Below the pieces are notes generated by a model that searched no databases, was not told the DNA's origin, and saw nothing but the letters and a program-made list of their open reading frames with translations. This document shows, piece by piece, positions 12,073 through 23,459 of a stretch of 64,000 nt of DNA. The position numbers and the translations under genes were made by a program. Positions within the stretch are counted from its first letter, which is position 1, and each line of letters opens with the position of its first letter. Origin of the DNA: Sipunculus nudus. Its lineage: Eukaryota > Annelida > Sipuncula > Golfingiida > Sipunculidae. The stretch is from the NCBI GenBank assembly GCA_026874595.1, contig CM049315.1, positions 74,846,401 through 74,910,400 on the forward strand, given 5' to 3'.

Positions 12073-12398
12073 GTCAGGATTACCACAAATTAGTTTACAT
12101 ATTCATAGATAGATCTAACTTTACGTTTCGATTCTTATCCTCTCAGAGGAGGTAAACAGAGAGATTCCTCCCACAAAGAAATCCTTCCCCCCGGGCCGTT
12201 GTCCGTTTGGCTTGCGTGTGTCAGCAGGTTTTATTGGCGTGCTTGTTTACCTCGGCAGCCTGGCTTCGGTCAATATATGGCAACCGGAGTGTTGAAAGGG
12301 CAAAGCTAGAGGGAGTTAACCGCGGTCCCTGGCAAACAATACCACAAGCCAGGAAACTAAGTTAGGCCGCCATTAGCCGTTACAAGGGAAGCAATCTC

Positions 12399-12478
12399 AA
12401 TCTCTCTCTCTCTCTCATTCTCTCTCTCTCTCTCTGTCTCTCTCTCCAGGCATGTCTATTGCTCTGTCTGTCTGTCTG

Positions 12479-12520
<42 letters not shown>
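12399..12520. repeat. (CT)n microsatellite, interrupted
   Basis: Three CT runs separated by GT and CTGT variants. Confidence 0.95.
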
Positions 12521-12521
<1 letters not shown>

Positions 12522-13479
12522 TGCCTTTCCTACTAAACTATTCGTTTATTTCCACATAATTTATAGCCTTATACGTGTAGTATTTTGTAAGATACCTTCT
12601 ACTGGGCTTTCCATTGTTTTATTTTCTTCGAGTTCATCCGCATTTTGTAAGGTGCTCTAAATGCTACTTTTTTTCTAATTTTCCAGTTTTTATCAGTTAA
12701 TTTATCATGTTCTTTCACTCCTCTCTCGATAGAGGCTTCCAGTGTATAATCACAGAGAGAACAAAACAGGTACCATGAGAACTGTTGCGAGTTTACCCTC
12801 AACCACAATAATAACTTGAGCAACAAATGAGCAAGGGCCTCTTTTGGGAAATTAATAAGCCATTACCGAGCAACATGGGTCAATAGATAAAGGCATACAA
12901 ACCACAACACTAAAAGAGAACCGATACTGCCTGTGTGGCCGTATGCGTGATAACACAGGTGTAGCGATTTCAGGTCGCCCTGGATAAAGTTACCCCCCAC
13001 CTCACTGGTCGCTTACGGAAGCATCCCTGGCAAAAACCCTATCGTTTGAAACTATGTTTCATTCGTATATCAAAATTAAATGATTTTTTATGAATCAAAA
13101 TTTATAAAATTCAGTTTTAAGTCAGCAAAGAACATTATCCAGGGAGAAAAAACTAGATGGGTTGGAGATATAGTCTTGTAGTTTGATATTAGCCTACTAA
13201 AATGTGGTTACGGGTTGCTTAAAATCGTTTACCTTTAAAAGATTTTAAATTGTTACATTTTCATATGAAAATTAATGTGAATTTCATTAATACAAATACT
13301 AATAAAGAAAGAGGTTCGTCCCAGGTTTAAAATTATGTATTTTTAGAGGGCCTAATATTAATTTAAAGGACTTTTGGGTTGATTTGTATAAGGGGATTTT
13401 GCCCAAGATGCTTCCTTAAACATCATTCAGACCGCCGTGGGTCGCATGAAATCCAGTTAAGATTATTTCCAGGGTAAAT

Positions 13480-13484
<5 letters not shown>

Positions 13485-13529
<45 letters not shown>
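13485..13529. repeat. (AT)n microsatellite
   Basis: Uninterrupted AT alternation. Confidence 0.97.
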
Positions 13530-13531
<2 letters not shown>

Positions 13532-14212
13532 GATTACTTACTATTTCAGATTATCACATCCAAACAGTCGTTTAGATTTAATAATTGTATAAATATTTTA
13601 TGAATGTTAGAAATTGAGGTTTCCTAACAAATCTCTGTAAATTACTGTATTTCTTCTTATTTTTTTTCAAATCCGGTTGATGTTTGTAAAACTTTCATGT
13701 GCATATATAATGTACCATGCGCTCCGATTACATGCAAAGTGGTAAAATGAAATTATTTTGATATTTTTATAAAAAAAATTTTTATATTTCAGTCGCGCCA
13801 CAGGTTTGTATGTTTCATGTTTATATTCAATAAACACAAATTTAAAGCCCAAAGCTTTGATTCCATGTGTGCGTATATGCGTGTATGTGCGAAGAGCATA
13901 GGGTGGAGATCATAGACTTCCTCATGATAATGTGAAATTGAATTTGGGGGGGGGGGGGGTGTAAATTGAAGGGGGTGCTTTAAACTGTTTACACCTGAAT
14001 CAATATAAGAAACCATGAGAATGAACCTCCCGGGAGCCGTTTCAGGGTACGTGCGTTTGAATGAGGAAAATGCGTTCCATAAAATGATAATGAAATTACA
14101 GTCTGTCTTGATTGTGATAAAATAAGACTGCCAGAACTCAGGGAAAATCGATCCTGGCTAATGCAGGGCTGGTATACTCGCTGGCAGCCCTCAATCAGCT
14201 TTATAAAGACTC

Positions 14213-14328
14213 TACTGACAAATCTTTGTTATATGGCTATATGCGATTTTGATTGACACCGGTACATTAAGGTTACAGGGGGATAGTGGTTTTTGTCAGG
14301 AAGATTTGTCAGTAAATCTGTGTCAATC
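14213..14328. repeat. Interleaved inverted repeats
   Basis: TACTGACAAATCTT (14213-14226) pairs with AAGATTTGTCAGTA (14301-14314); GATTGACAC (14251-14259) pairs with GTGTCAATC (14320-14328). The order a-b-a'-b' gives a pseudoknot-like layout. Confidence 0.75.
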
Positions 14329-14991
14329 TCTCTCTCTGATGGGATTTAAGTTCTCCTTTCCCGCGGTAGGGCTAAGCTTGTAATTCTATCGGATCGACGC
14401 AGCTGTGTAGTGTGTGGCTGCGTAGTAGCGGGTAACAGTGACAATATCATAACACTCTCCATAAATACGTTTTTACTGACTTTATGTATCTGCAAGAGGT
14501 CTTCGGTAAAACATAACAAAAATTTAGCTCTCGGATGGCAGGGTATGAAATTATGAATAAACGTTGACTATCGTATTATAGTCGGACTATTGTAATAAAC
14601 AGGAGCGCGGGGGTAAGCGTCTCTGACGCTCGAAATCTCTTACGGCCGCTCGGTTCTGAGTGTCAAAGCGTCTGATGGGACGCGCGTATTTCCTACTTTG
14701 TAGCATTCAATGACCATTACCGGGTGCCTCAACCGAACCCGTCAGTTGTGTAAACACCGCGTTAATAACTGAGGCTTACATTTCGCAATAAGTAAATATC
14801 CATATATAATGACTCGATTTCTAATCATATAATGATATGCTAATTACATAATATATGTAAAAAGATTCAATTATACATAACCCTTCAAACCCATATTACT
14901 CCGCTTGGGACGCTCTAATCCCAGATGGGAATCCAAAAATTATTTGCCTGACCGTCCCGAACTCTTCAAATTTTCTTCCTGTTGAAAGCCT

Positions 14992-14993
<2 letters not shown>

Positions 14994-15045
<52 letters not shown>
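14994..15045. repeat. (AT)n microsatellite
   Basis: Adjacent to the 15050-15106 hairpin. Confidence 0.97.
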
Positions 15046-15047
<2 letters not shown>

Positions 15048-15049
15048 CG

Positions 15050-15106
15050 AAAATGGTCAGTTACATGATCGCATGACACCCGTGTTAAGGTGTAACTGAC
15101 CATTTT
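15050..15106. repeat. Perfect 16 bp inverted repeat
   Basis: AAAATGGTCAGTTACA (15050-15065) and its exact complement TGTAACTGACCATTTT (15091-15106) with a 25 bp loop, immediately after (AT)n. It could be a hairpin or the tip of a decayed MITE. Confidence 0.8.
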
Positions 15107-15131
15107 CTTAATTTATTCTGGGCATCAGCTC

Positions 15132-15256
15132 TTAGCATCCCGCTAATAGATCACTCTTGGATTCATTCAGCATGCATAGTTTGCCCTCTCCACCCATTTT
15201 ACATGGGTCAACTGTGGCAGCTTTGGTTGCAAGAAAAGCTACAAGAATTAACAGGC
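15132..15256 (-). CDS. Possible terminal exon, hydrophobic then Cys-containing tail
   Basis: Seen: strong minus-strand acceptor (TTGCCTTCCTGGTCTTTCAG) before 15256. Entered in phase 1, the frame reads LLILVAFLATKAATVDP, then CKMGGEGKLCMLNES, then KSDLLAGC and a stop (TAA, 15132-15134). The hydrophobic start ending at an Ala-Ala-Thr could be the second half of a signal peptide or a membrane helix. The tail has three cysteines spaced 9 and 17 apart. The same frame stays open upstream through the intron side for about 40 codons, so intron retention or a longer exon is possible. It lies directly to the right of the 15050-15106 hairpin. I recognise no peptide family. Two readings fit: a small secreted peptide gene, or the end of a membrane protein whose preceding exon is 33763-33827 or 51149-51244. 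Confidence 0.28.
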
Positions 15257-15475
15257 CTGAAAGACCAGGAAGGCAAAGTTTGACGGGGCTGAGATCGTTG
15301 GTGATATAATACCATGAACCTCCACATTTACATTCCTTCGTTGAGTCGGGTTCCAGTCTGCCTGTGGTCCGATCCGGGTTTGTCTCTTTTCTCTATATGA
15401 TTACAGATGATGAGGCAACTACGCCTCATGAGAACAAAGAATGACGCGGCCCTTTGTAAATGTGCTGGTCACCCT

Positions 15476-15625
15476 CCCGCCAGAGGGCGTTTCATCTTTT
15501 TGTCGGACACTGTAGGACGCCCGGGACTACTTGTCTCAACTGACAAACTTTAAAATCAAACTTTGTTACAGTTCAAGAAAACACTTTCAGTTTACATTTA
15601 ACATGCTCATGTTTACCAAATATAA
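15476..15625 (+). mobile_element. Family B repeat, 5' fragment
   Basis: CCGCCAGAGGGCGTTTC, GGACTACTTGTCTCAACTG and ATTTAACATGCTCATG match the first 150 bp of the family. The rest is lost. Confidence 0.6.
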
Positions 15626-16048
15626 TTTACTAGCAGACAAACCCGGTAACCGGGCTTTTTATATGGGTTGGTATTGTATTAAATGTTGGCTCAATTCTTT
15701 TATTCCACAAAGTTAAAATAAAATGTATATTTTCAGTAGAAAATAATAAGATATGTACAAATATTTTTGCATTCTTTTGTGGCGCTGTGATCGTGGACCT
15801 CTTCTGTGATGATGTTTACATTTGCGAACCGGAATGGGCTGCGGGGGCATTCAGATTTTGGAAGATCTTTGACTGGTTACATATATTATTATTGTTAGAC
15901 GTATTAAAGGATAGATTGATGTAATGATGATTTGAAAGATATATTAAATGTATGTCTTAAGGCAAAGAGATTGTCCCTAAAAAAAGAAACGAAAACATGC
16001 ATACCTCGCCTGAGAAGCGTAAAATAAAACAAAAAATAGTAAAAGGAG

Positions 16049-16247
16049 CAAAAGTAATGTAAATGGTTGACACCTTTTGAAAAAGACTAGCTGTGTGTGG
16101 GTTCTTATACACAAGCTTTCGGGTGCTCGGCCCCCTTCCTCAGGATTTACACCTGAGGAAGGGGGCCGAGCACCCGAAAGCTTGTGTTTAAGAACCCACA
16201 CACAGCTAGTCTTTTTCAAAAGGTGTCAACCATTTACATTACTTTTG
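16049..16247. repeat. Near-perfect long inverted repeat with hammerhead-like motif
   Basis: Two 96 bp arms (16049-16144, 16152-16247) with a single mismatch and a 7 bp spacer. Each arm carries CTGAGGA, a GGG...CCC stem, and GAAAG (plus strand 16153-16179). Confidence 0.9.
16153..16212 (+). ncRNA. Hammerhead-ribozyme-like core (Penelope-type remnant?)
   Basis: CTGAGGA (16153-16159), stem II GGG/CCC with a stray A, GAAA (16176-16179), then GCTTGTGT which can pair with ACACAGC at about 16199-16205 (one bulged U) to form stem III, followed by UA at a cleavage-like position. Stem I is weak (about two pairs). The inverse copy is in the left arm on the minus strand. Penelope-like elements are known to carry hammerheads; assignment is by motif only. 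Confidence 0.35.
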
Positions 16248-16521
16248 TAAGTAACAGACTAGCACGGCATTTCAAAACTTAACATTAAAAGGAGCAAATA
16301 TAGACTGTGGATCGACAACATCCATGTCAAATATAACCAACAAGAGGTATTTGTCCGTGAAACATATTTCATATAATGATAAACCTGTAGAGCTGTTTTG
16401 TGGTGTAATATCCGCGACGCGATATTGTTAACAATACAGAAACTTATGCATGTACTTCCTTGGATAGTTCACGTGATACAACTGTTACTGGATTTGGCAA
16501 AAATGTAAATGCAAGGTGATA

Positions 16522-16604
16522 CAGTGGCGTATCCAGGATTTGAAAATAGAGGGGGCGCAGGTCTAAAGTCGGGAAAGGGGGCTGTTCTGCGTCTTTAAGA
16601 CATG

Positions 16605-16642
<38 letters not shown>

Positions 16643-17905
16643 TAATCAATCATTTTTTAATTATATTGATATTCCGCAAAGCCCTATCAGTAGGAAGCAA
16701 GCATATTTAAACTTGTTTGAACACACTGCGTGGCTGTTAAATTGTCTCCTTCTAAACATATCAAATATTGTTAGTTCGTGCATTATTATTATAATTATTA
16801 TATATAATTTTGTCCAGTATCCAGTTCAAGTTGTTTATTATGTTAACCGTTGGACCCTCATCTATATATAATGCATTATTTGAACAACAGAAAAATACAT
16901 GCATCAGTAAGTGTAGTGCTATAACTTAAATGTATTTTTAAGTAGAAGATGGTCAGAACATGTAAAAGAACTGAAATGGATTAACTATTATATGTCACTG
17001 AATCTGTCAAAGGTTACTACATCTATTTTTCATGTATAGCTTCTGATAATGAATTCCATAATATTGGTTTTCGAAGATAAATTATTTTTGCAGCAATTAA
17101 GTTCGAACTATAGCCAGTTGGAGTTAAAAAGAAATAAAGATAGTCTGATCTGAGGTAATTAAAGTACAAAAACACAGGAAATATTAGGAGTGAAAAATAC
17201 TCATTGACTGTTATTTGCATACCATTTTCAGGTTTATATTGTCATTGAAAATGCAGCTTTTTGACATAAATCCTGGTCATCTAGCTCCAGAGACAGTAGC
17301 TGGGTATTTAGAGGTGATTTTAATTACCCCAGATTAAAAAACCGGAAGCTTTCATATAGTCTCTTGGTGTATTCCAGGGTAAATTTAAAAAATGAGGCAT
17401 GGCACGCGTCTAGCGGAAGTACAAATTGCTTGCATGGATCGTTTAACAATTTTTTGGTCAAAAACATGAGAGAAATAGAAAAAACATGAAAGAATTATTT
17501 TTAAAAATGTTCAGTCTGACACTCTTTACATTAACATTACAGACAATATCTTGCTAAGCTTTTGTTCTTTCTTCACAAAACTTCAACAAATACAACAAAA
17601 CTAGATTCTCTAAAGGTCAATAGTAATTTATATATTTACATTACAGACAAGATCTTTCTTGTTTTTCTTCTTTCTGTTCCATGTGGGAACAACATTACCA
17701 TAACCGTGCATAGAGAACAATGAAACTATTTTTTTTTTACTTAAAACGCCATATTTTATCTATGTGTGTGTGTATACTCAAATAATCGAACATAAAATAA
17801 ATTTGAGTTAACAAACATAACACTTGCTATTATAGTTGACTGGTAAAAGTGTTAGCAGAATTTTAGGGGGGCGCCCCTTTGCGCCCCCCTATGAATACGC
17901 CCCTG
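16522..17905 (+). mobile_element. Element D copy 1: non-autonomous TIR DNA transposon
   Basis: Starts CAGTGGCGTATCCAGGATTT and ends CGCCCCCCTATGAATACGCC then CCTG. These are imperfect terminal inverted repeats (CAGKGGCGTATYCA plus a GGGGGGCGCA block). Flanked by a possible 5 bp duplication TGATA. It is 1384 bp with no transposase ORF; an (AT)n array follows the left end (16603-16638). An ATTACAGACAAKATC block is repeated internally. About 85-90% similar to copy 2 by eye. The superfamily is not settled; CAG ends suggest hAT-like or a related group, but the target duplication is short. Confidence 0.75.
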
Positions 17906-18400
17906 TGATAGTGCAGCGACACTTTTTGAGGTGATTCAACCTTATGGTAAAGGATTACCTGGATGAATTGGGCATTTTCCATTATTGCATGCTGACATGA
18001 GAAATGAGTTCCAAGGGATCGAAAGTCGCATGTTTTTTTGAAACATTTACTGACCATGCAAAGGGGACAGGGACTGGGTCAAATCTCAGGCCAAACATGC
18101 TTGAATCTGTCACTGATGGCAGGGGTTATTTTTACAAAGGAGATTAAATAAATCTCCTTGTTCATACGCACATTAGACCTTAATCCTGCGCCGAAGGCAG
18201 TCCGGCTGTTTTTCGGCAATCTCCACGCAATTTAATAACCACGCAAAAATCACTCAAAATGATGTGTACATTAATGTGTACATTTATTCTAATATCGGCG
18301 GTGTCACTGCGGGAACAATAACCTTTTAAATGAGGTATAGCACAGTATCATACGCGACGCGGTGTCAGAGAACACAGAGGACAACAGTGGACCAACCTCT
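17906..18400. other. Unassigned
   Basis: No repeat or exon recognised. Confidence 0.3.
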
Positions 18401-18404
18401 TTTT

Positions 18405-18645
18405 TTATAAGTATTAGATTCCATGAAGTCCTTCCCACAGACACCTTATGTTTACTTCATTTGCTTAAAACAATTCTTATCCAATTAAGATATTTGAACG
18501 GACTACATTATCATCTTCATTAGATTGACACCTACGCCATCTGTGAATGCAAGAGCCCCGGTGCATTGTGGGCTACAGAAGTTGAAGCCCACAAACCGTA
18601 ACTAGCAGAGTCGTACTCTTGTTAGTCCGATTCTGCGCAGTGTGA
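18405..18645 (+). mobile_element. Family B repeat, 3' fragment
   Basis: Matches the second half: AACAATTCTTATCCAATTA, ACGGACTACATTATC, CGGTGCATTGTGGGC, GTCCGATTCTGCGCAGTGTG. Confidence 0.62.
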
Positions 18646-18649
18646 CACG

Positions 18650-19580
18650 CTGTGCCGACTAGAGTCTCATCATAAAACGATCATTTATACACTCCTACTT
18701 TAGTCAGAGTAAGTTCTACGTTACTCATGTGTAAAATTATGAAACTCGTGGAAATCCATTATGAACGTCTTAAGTTCATCATTTTTAATGCACCCCTCGT
18801 GAAGTGATCGCGATACATTCGTTTTATAACTCCTTAACCACTGATTTAAAGAGGTGTATATCTCCGCCAGGGATTTGCCAAATGGACTCGTGACAGCCAG
18901 CATTCATTCATAGGACCATGTTAACACAGCCAATCCTGGTGATTCAAAATCAAAGGAGTGATTCAAAGTCAATTTACGCTGATATTTCAATACCTGTTAT
19001 AAAAAAGTGAAACAAACCTCATCCGTAACCACGCATTTCTCACGTTAAACCTAACTATTAATATGGCAAGTCTATCACTGTTAAAATAAATTAAACCGTA
19101 GCGTTGACTTTGCGTGAGATGATTTCACGCGTGCTTTATTTATTCTGCGGTTTGTACATAATAAACCGGCATGTCTGCGCATCCGGTACTTTGCCGCTAC
19201 ATGAGACGGTGCGTGGAGTGATCAGTCTGACCCCAGATTAGGACAGCCCTGCTCAATGAAGGCAATCAGCGGACCACGCTGTTCACAAGACGTCCTACTG
19301 GGTCGGTGTTATCATTAAAGGAGCAATCTGCTGCCTTCAAGTTCGCGTGCTGCTTTAGTCCTTAAGCGTCAGACTCGTTGACTATTCTGGTTAACTGGAC
19401 TTTTTTTCTTGGAGGAACGTTAGAATCTCGTTATATCGGTCAAATATGGCGGCATTTCACAGTATTCCAGTAATTGTATGTGGCCCTTTTTTGATGACGG
19501 AAAAATTATAAATTGAACTTCGCGAGTGACTGAGTTAAAGATAAGGCGGACAATATAGTAAGCGACGTTGTGGAGTTAAA
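18650..19580. other. Unassigned; GC-richer 19.2-19.4 kb
   Basis: No exon with both splice sites found. Confidence 0.3.
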
Positions 19581-19582
19581 GT

Positions 19583-20035
19583 TTCCTATTCCGATATCCG
19601 ACGTCTATAAAGATAATGTCTTGAACCTTTCATTAAGAACAACCACACACATGCTTGTCGCTTTGTGTATACCCCCGTGCTTATAACATGTTGGGGATGG
19701 GGCCCGCCAAAATAATTCAAACACCTTCAAGAAGGACATCTGGCGGCAAGTCAAGCGAAACAGAGTTCTGCAAAGGGTTTTTTTTTTCAACTAGTGACCT
19801 TTCAACTTCCTCACATATGCAACGTACCAACCACCTTGGGTAACATATTTTTTTCCCGTTTGTCAACATTGCTGTGTTAACTAACAGCTTGTTGATTACC
19901 AAGCGCATTCATCCGCATAAAAGGCGTTATAAGAACCATACAGGTGTTACCTAGTGTTTATTATTACGTATGCGCAAAAGGCTCGAAATCACATAAATTC
20001 TATAGAAGAGGTAGGTGAGTAGACGGCTTTAAAGT
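19583..20035 (+). mobile_element. Family C repeat, nearly complete
   Basis: Starts with CCTATTCCGATATCCGACG, has GGACATCTGGCGGCAAGTC, GTTTGTCAACATTGC, AGCTTGTTGATTACCAAGC, and ends AATCACATAAATTCTATAG. The start motif is the one amplified at 56282-56610. Confidence 0.62.
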
Positions 20036-20089
20036 CAATATGGTTCATCCATATTAGATCCTGATTAACATATAACATATCTTTCCGCC

Positions 20090-20445
20090 AGAGGTCGTTT
20101 CTACTCAAAACTGACCTCTTCCTGTTGGGCACTGTGGGACGGGCGGGACTACTGTCTCAACTCTCAAATAAATTTTTTTTTCAAGGAAACACCTTATATT
20201 TTCACAATTCGCATGCGCATGCTAACAAAATATTACTTATTCCGTGAACTCCTAACCAAAAACACAACCATGTTTAAGTAATTTGCCTTGAAGCAATTTT
20301 TGTCCAACATATTTGAAGGAACTACATCAGCCTGTTCATACCTTATACCTAAGCCACGGTATGCATTGTTGGTATCAGATTTTGACGCCCACAAACCTTA
20401 AACAGCAGTCCTGCCCTTGTGAGTCCGATTTTGCACGGTGTGTTT
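20090..20445 (+). mobile_element. Family B repeat
   Basis: From TTTCCGCCAGAGGTCG to GAGTCCGATTTTGCACGG. Near full length. It lies about 50 bp after a family C copy in the same orientation. Confidence 0.65.
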
Positions 20446-20449
20446 GTGT

Positions 20450-20985
20450 GTTTCTGCGGGGGTTGTCTGGTTTCCGCTCTGCGGTTGTCACTTCCGGTTT
20501 GCCTCCGGGTGGTGGGAATCTAACATCCTGTTAACAAGGTCATCTCATCTGCATCAGGGGCTTAATGATCTAAGTTTTGGCCTGGGGGATGTTGACTCTG
20601 ACATGAGAATCAGTAAGACTTAGTCCTCTTCGAGTGACCCTGGCAAGAATGAACTTTCTGAGAAAGCTCGGAGAGAGACCTTTGAACTCTGACAGGGCTG
20701 GCCGCTTGGCGAGTTAATTGAAAACTTGTTGGTGTAAATACAATCCACTTATTAAAAGTATGATAACTCTGTAGTGGCTTCCATTCCAGCACATAAAAAC
20801 ACATTCATTTTGAAGACTTGGTTTGACTAAGCATGTCTAATCCAATCTCGTTTGTAGAATATTTGCACATTAAACAGGTATTTAGCCGATCGTTCTAGAA
20901 TATATAACTTACACTATAAAATTAGAATTATTGTAAAGACAAACACAATAAGATTCAACTATTGGTAATATGACAATAAGAAGTA
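20450..20985. other. Unassigned
   Basis: GC-rich at 20.45-20.7 kb, AT-rich afterwards; nothing recognised. Confidence 0.3.
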
Positions 20986-20986
20986 A

Positions 20987-21275
20987 ATAGAAATCTGCAT
21001 TCTAAGGAATGCAAGTCTCCGCTTGTTGGGTGTCCCTGTTGCTCCCAACACCGTGTTTGCATTCACTTATTCTCAGGTTCATTCGTGCATAAGTGACTGT
21101 ATATTTGTGAATATCCCTTGATGACGATCCTTTATCCGGATCATGTGTCGGATTCACACCAAAATCTAATCTGTACTTAACTGGTTCATTCCCAAAATGC
21201 CCTGCAAATGTCATGAGCTTCTGCTCATGATTGCGTGAGTTGTGAAAAAACCCACACATGAACGCATTCCCTTCT
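20987..21275 (-). mobile_element. Helitron/Helentron-like element, copy 4
   Basis: One of two minus-strand copies in the window. The 3' terminal hairpin is at 20993-21012 (as CTGCATTCTAAGGAATGC on the plus strand). The body matches in reverse complement. The left end is truncated near GCGTTCATGTG. Confidence 0.78.
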
Positions 21276-21724
21276 TTTGGTTTACATTTTACCAAAGGTA
21301 CAAACCATCAAACCGACAGGAGTCAAAAAGTCGATGAGGAAGAGATTGAACCGATGTGGGGACGGGGTTTTCGTCAGATGCGGGAAAGCCCTGGTGGGTT
21401 TAGGTCTACTATAATGCTGTAGACTTGCTAACGTCTTGGTTTCAATTCAGGAATCTATATTTGTTTGAGCCTGCGGGATCATTGGTCACTGGGGAGTGGC
21501 TCTAAAGCCCTGCTCAAGATGACCCGCCGCGTGTATCCTAATTTGGTTAGTTCCGCGCTGAGTCAAAGTTTATCAGAAACCAGTTTGAATTCGCCTAGCA
21601 GCATTCCATTGGGTATGCCGGAAGTGCTTCCTACATCCGCTACATTTGCGTGTAACGCCTTCGCAAGGAAAGACACAGAAAAATTATGCACTCCAGACGT
21701 GGTGGACATGATTAAACACTAAAA

Positions 21725-21990
21725 CAATGATGTAGTTGAGTCCACACCATCACAGTCCGAGTACAAGTCAGAGTCCGATACAAATATCCTTAAAAACAAT
21801 TTAAAATAGAAATTCCAGATTAGCATGTACATTTTTAAGTTAGTTCACTCATGATTTTACTATAATTGTTTATTTCATTTATAGCAACCGATCCTGAGCA
21901 AAGCTTGGTATATTATATGGTGTTATTACTTTGCAATATTATGTTAGTAGTTCGCACATGTAAATAAGTCTTTATAATAAGTTACAGATT
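21725..21990 (+). repeat. Family F repeat with GACTCG motifs
   Basis: CAGTCCGAGTACAAGTCAGAG / TCCGATACAAATATCC and AAAGCTTGGTATATTATATG are found in reverse order and complement at 45885-46165. Confidence 0.5.
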
Positions 21991-22089
21991 GTTTAGTGGA
22001 CTCGACATGAACTCGACCTGATTTTTTCGATTCCTTACCTCCGAGCGAGGGTGTAAGTCCGAGTCCAGGGCCCAAGTCCAAGCCTTACA

Positions 22090-23120
22090 TAACTGACTAA
22101 AATTATCTAACTGTCAACTCGTCGTACTATATCTAACGGCAGAGTGCCATTTTTTATGCAGAGCTTGCAGTTAGCTCCGGTCCATCTTATACGTGCAGTG
22201 ATGCGGAAACTGTGAAAGATAAACACACGGGTTAATTTTTTCAAACCAGAGAGGGGGTGACGTGGAATCCCTCCTGCTTATTATTATTTCAGGTAATAAA
22301 TCGATGCTACATGAAAACCAATTAACCCTCAGTGATTGTTATTAGAGGTAATCACTAGGGATGATGAAATAACGTCGGAGAGGGGTGGATATTTAATAAA
22401 CGATCGGCGGTTGAGCCATCCACGCTGCCTTTAAATAAATCCCAACATTAATCATTCGGCATTAACGGCAAAGTATAACGTTGGTTAAATATTACTAGTA
22501 TAACGATCGTCCTGCATGCCGCATTCCGCCGAGACTGTATCATCTTAGGCTGACAGTAATGTAACACACATCACGCCATCTATAAGTAAATAAATAAAGT
22601 ATCCATTAGCACGCATCATGGCAGATAAAACACAAACCCAATAAGGAGTTGTCCAATTATAAAACAACTCCCACAAGACTCAGCAGGAACCTCCAGGTAC
22701 GTGCGTGTAATTACAGATACAAAGCTCTCCACCTTTCACGGTGAGAACTGACGTTTCATGCGGCAACACGACTCCTTCCGACCACTTTACTCTGCCTCTT
22801 AAGAGCAACTTTGAATTTTCTTAACACTGTGCATGCTGTTTTCATGTGTGATGTTTTACATCTCAAATGGATATTATGCAGATGAAGTCATTTTTGAAAG
22901 TCTTTGTTGATTTATATATTTAAGTTTTTTTAATTAATGTTCCTCCGTCATGCGGCTACCCTTCCCAATCGAATGTAACTATGACATACAAATAATGGTC
23001 CATTATGAGTGGATTTATCAAGGCATATTATTATTTTCTGTTTGTTCATTATAACCAGTACACAGTGAGGTATAGGATTTTTTTTGCATCTGACCAAAGC
23101 ATCTTGATCTGTTTAAATAA
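22090..23120. other. Repeat-free block rich in TAAT motifs, candidate conserved non-coding element
   Basis: Contains CCAATTAACCC, GGTAATCACTAGGG, CATTAATCATTCGGCATTAA and similar. No open frame of note. Its lack of repeats stands out against its neighbours. Confidence 0.35.
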
Positions 23121-23459
23121 TTGCCTCCGCCAGTCTGCGTTCATCCCCGTTAATGTGTGTGTTTGTGTGTGTGTGTTAGTTTGTATGATTGTTCATAACA
23201 AAATTCACGCAATCATGAACTGAATCTCATGAAATTTTCAGGGTCTTTGGGCCAGTGAAATATCGATTAGATTTAGGTGTGCACCCGGCACAGGATCTCG
23301 TCATTACGTCATCAAGGAATAATCACAAATGTACAGTCACTTATGCACGAATGAACCTGGAATTATGGACCGAATAAATAAATGCAAACGCGCTTTTTAT
23401 TAACAACCAGTGATAGGGAGTTGGCGGAGGCTCGCATTCCTAGGAATTCGGATTTCTAG
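23121..23459 (+). mobile_element. Helitron/Helentron-like element, copy 5
   Basis: Left end TTGCCTCCGCCAG, a short (GT)n stretch, conserved body, right end TTGGCGGAGGC then TTTCTAG|T. Nearly full length. Confidence 0.8.

Larger units (their letters stand above)
12110..14990. other. Mostly AT-rich unassigned sequence
   Basis: Apart from the microsatellites and the 14.2 kb inverted repeats I see no gene or known repeat. A G-run at 13948-13960. Confidence 0.35.

Noticed and set aside
16522-17905. Transposase in element D
   Set aside because: All frames are short and interrupted; the element is non-autonomous.
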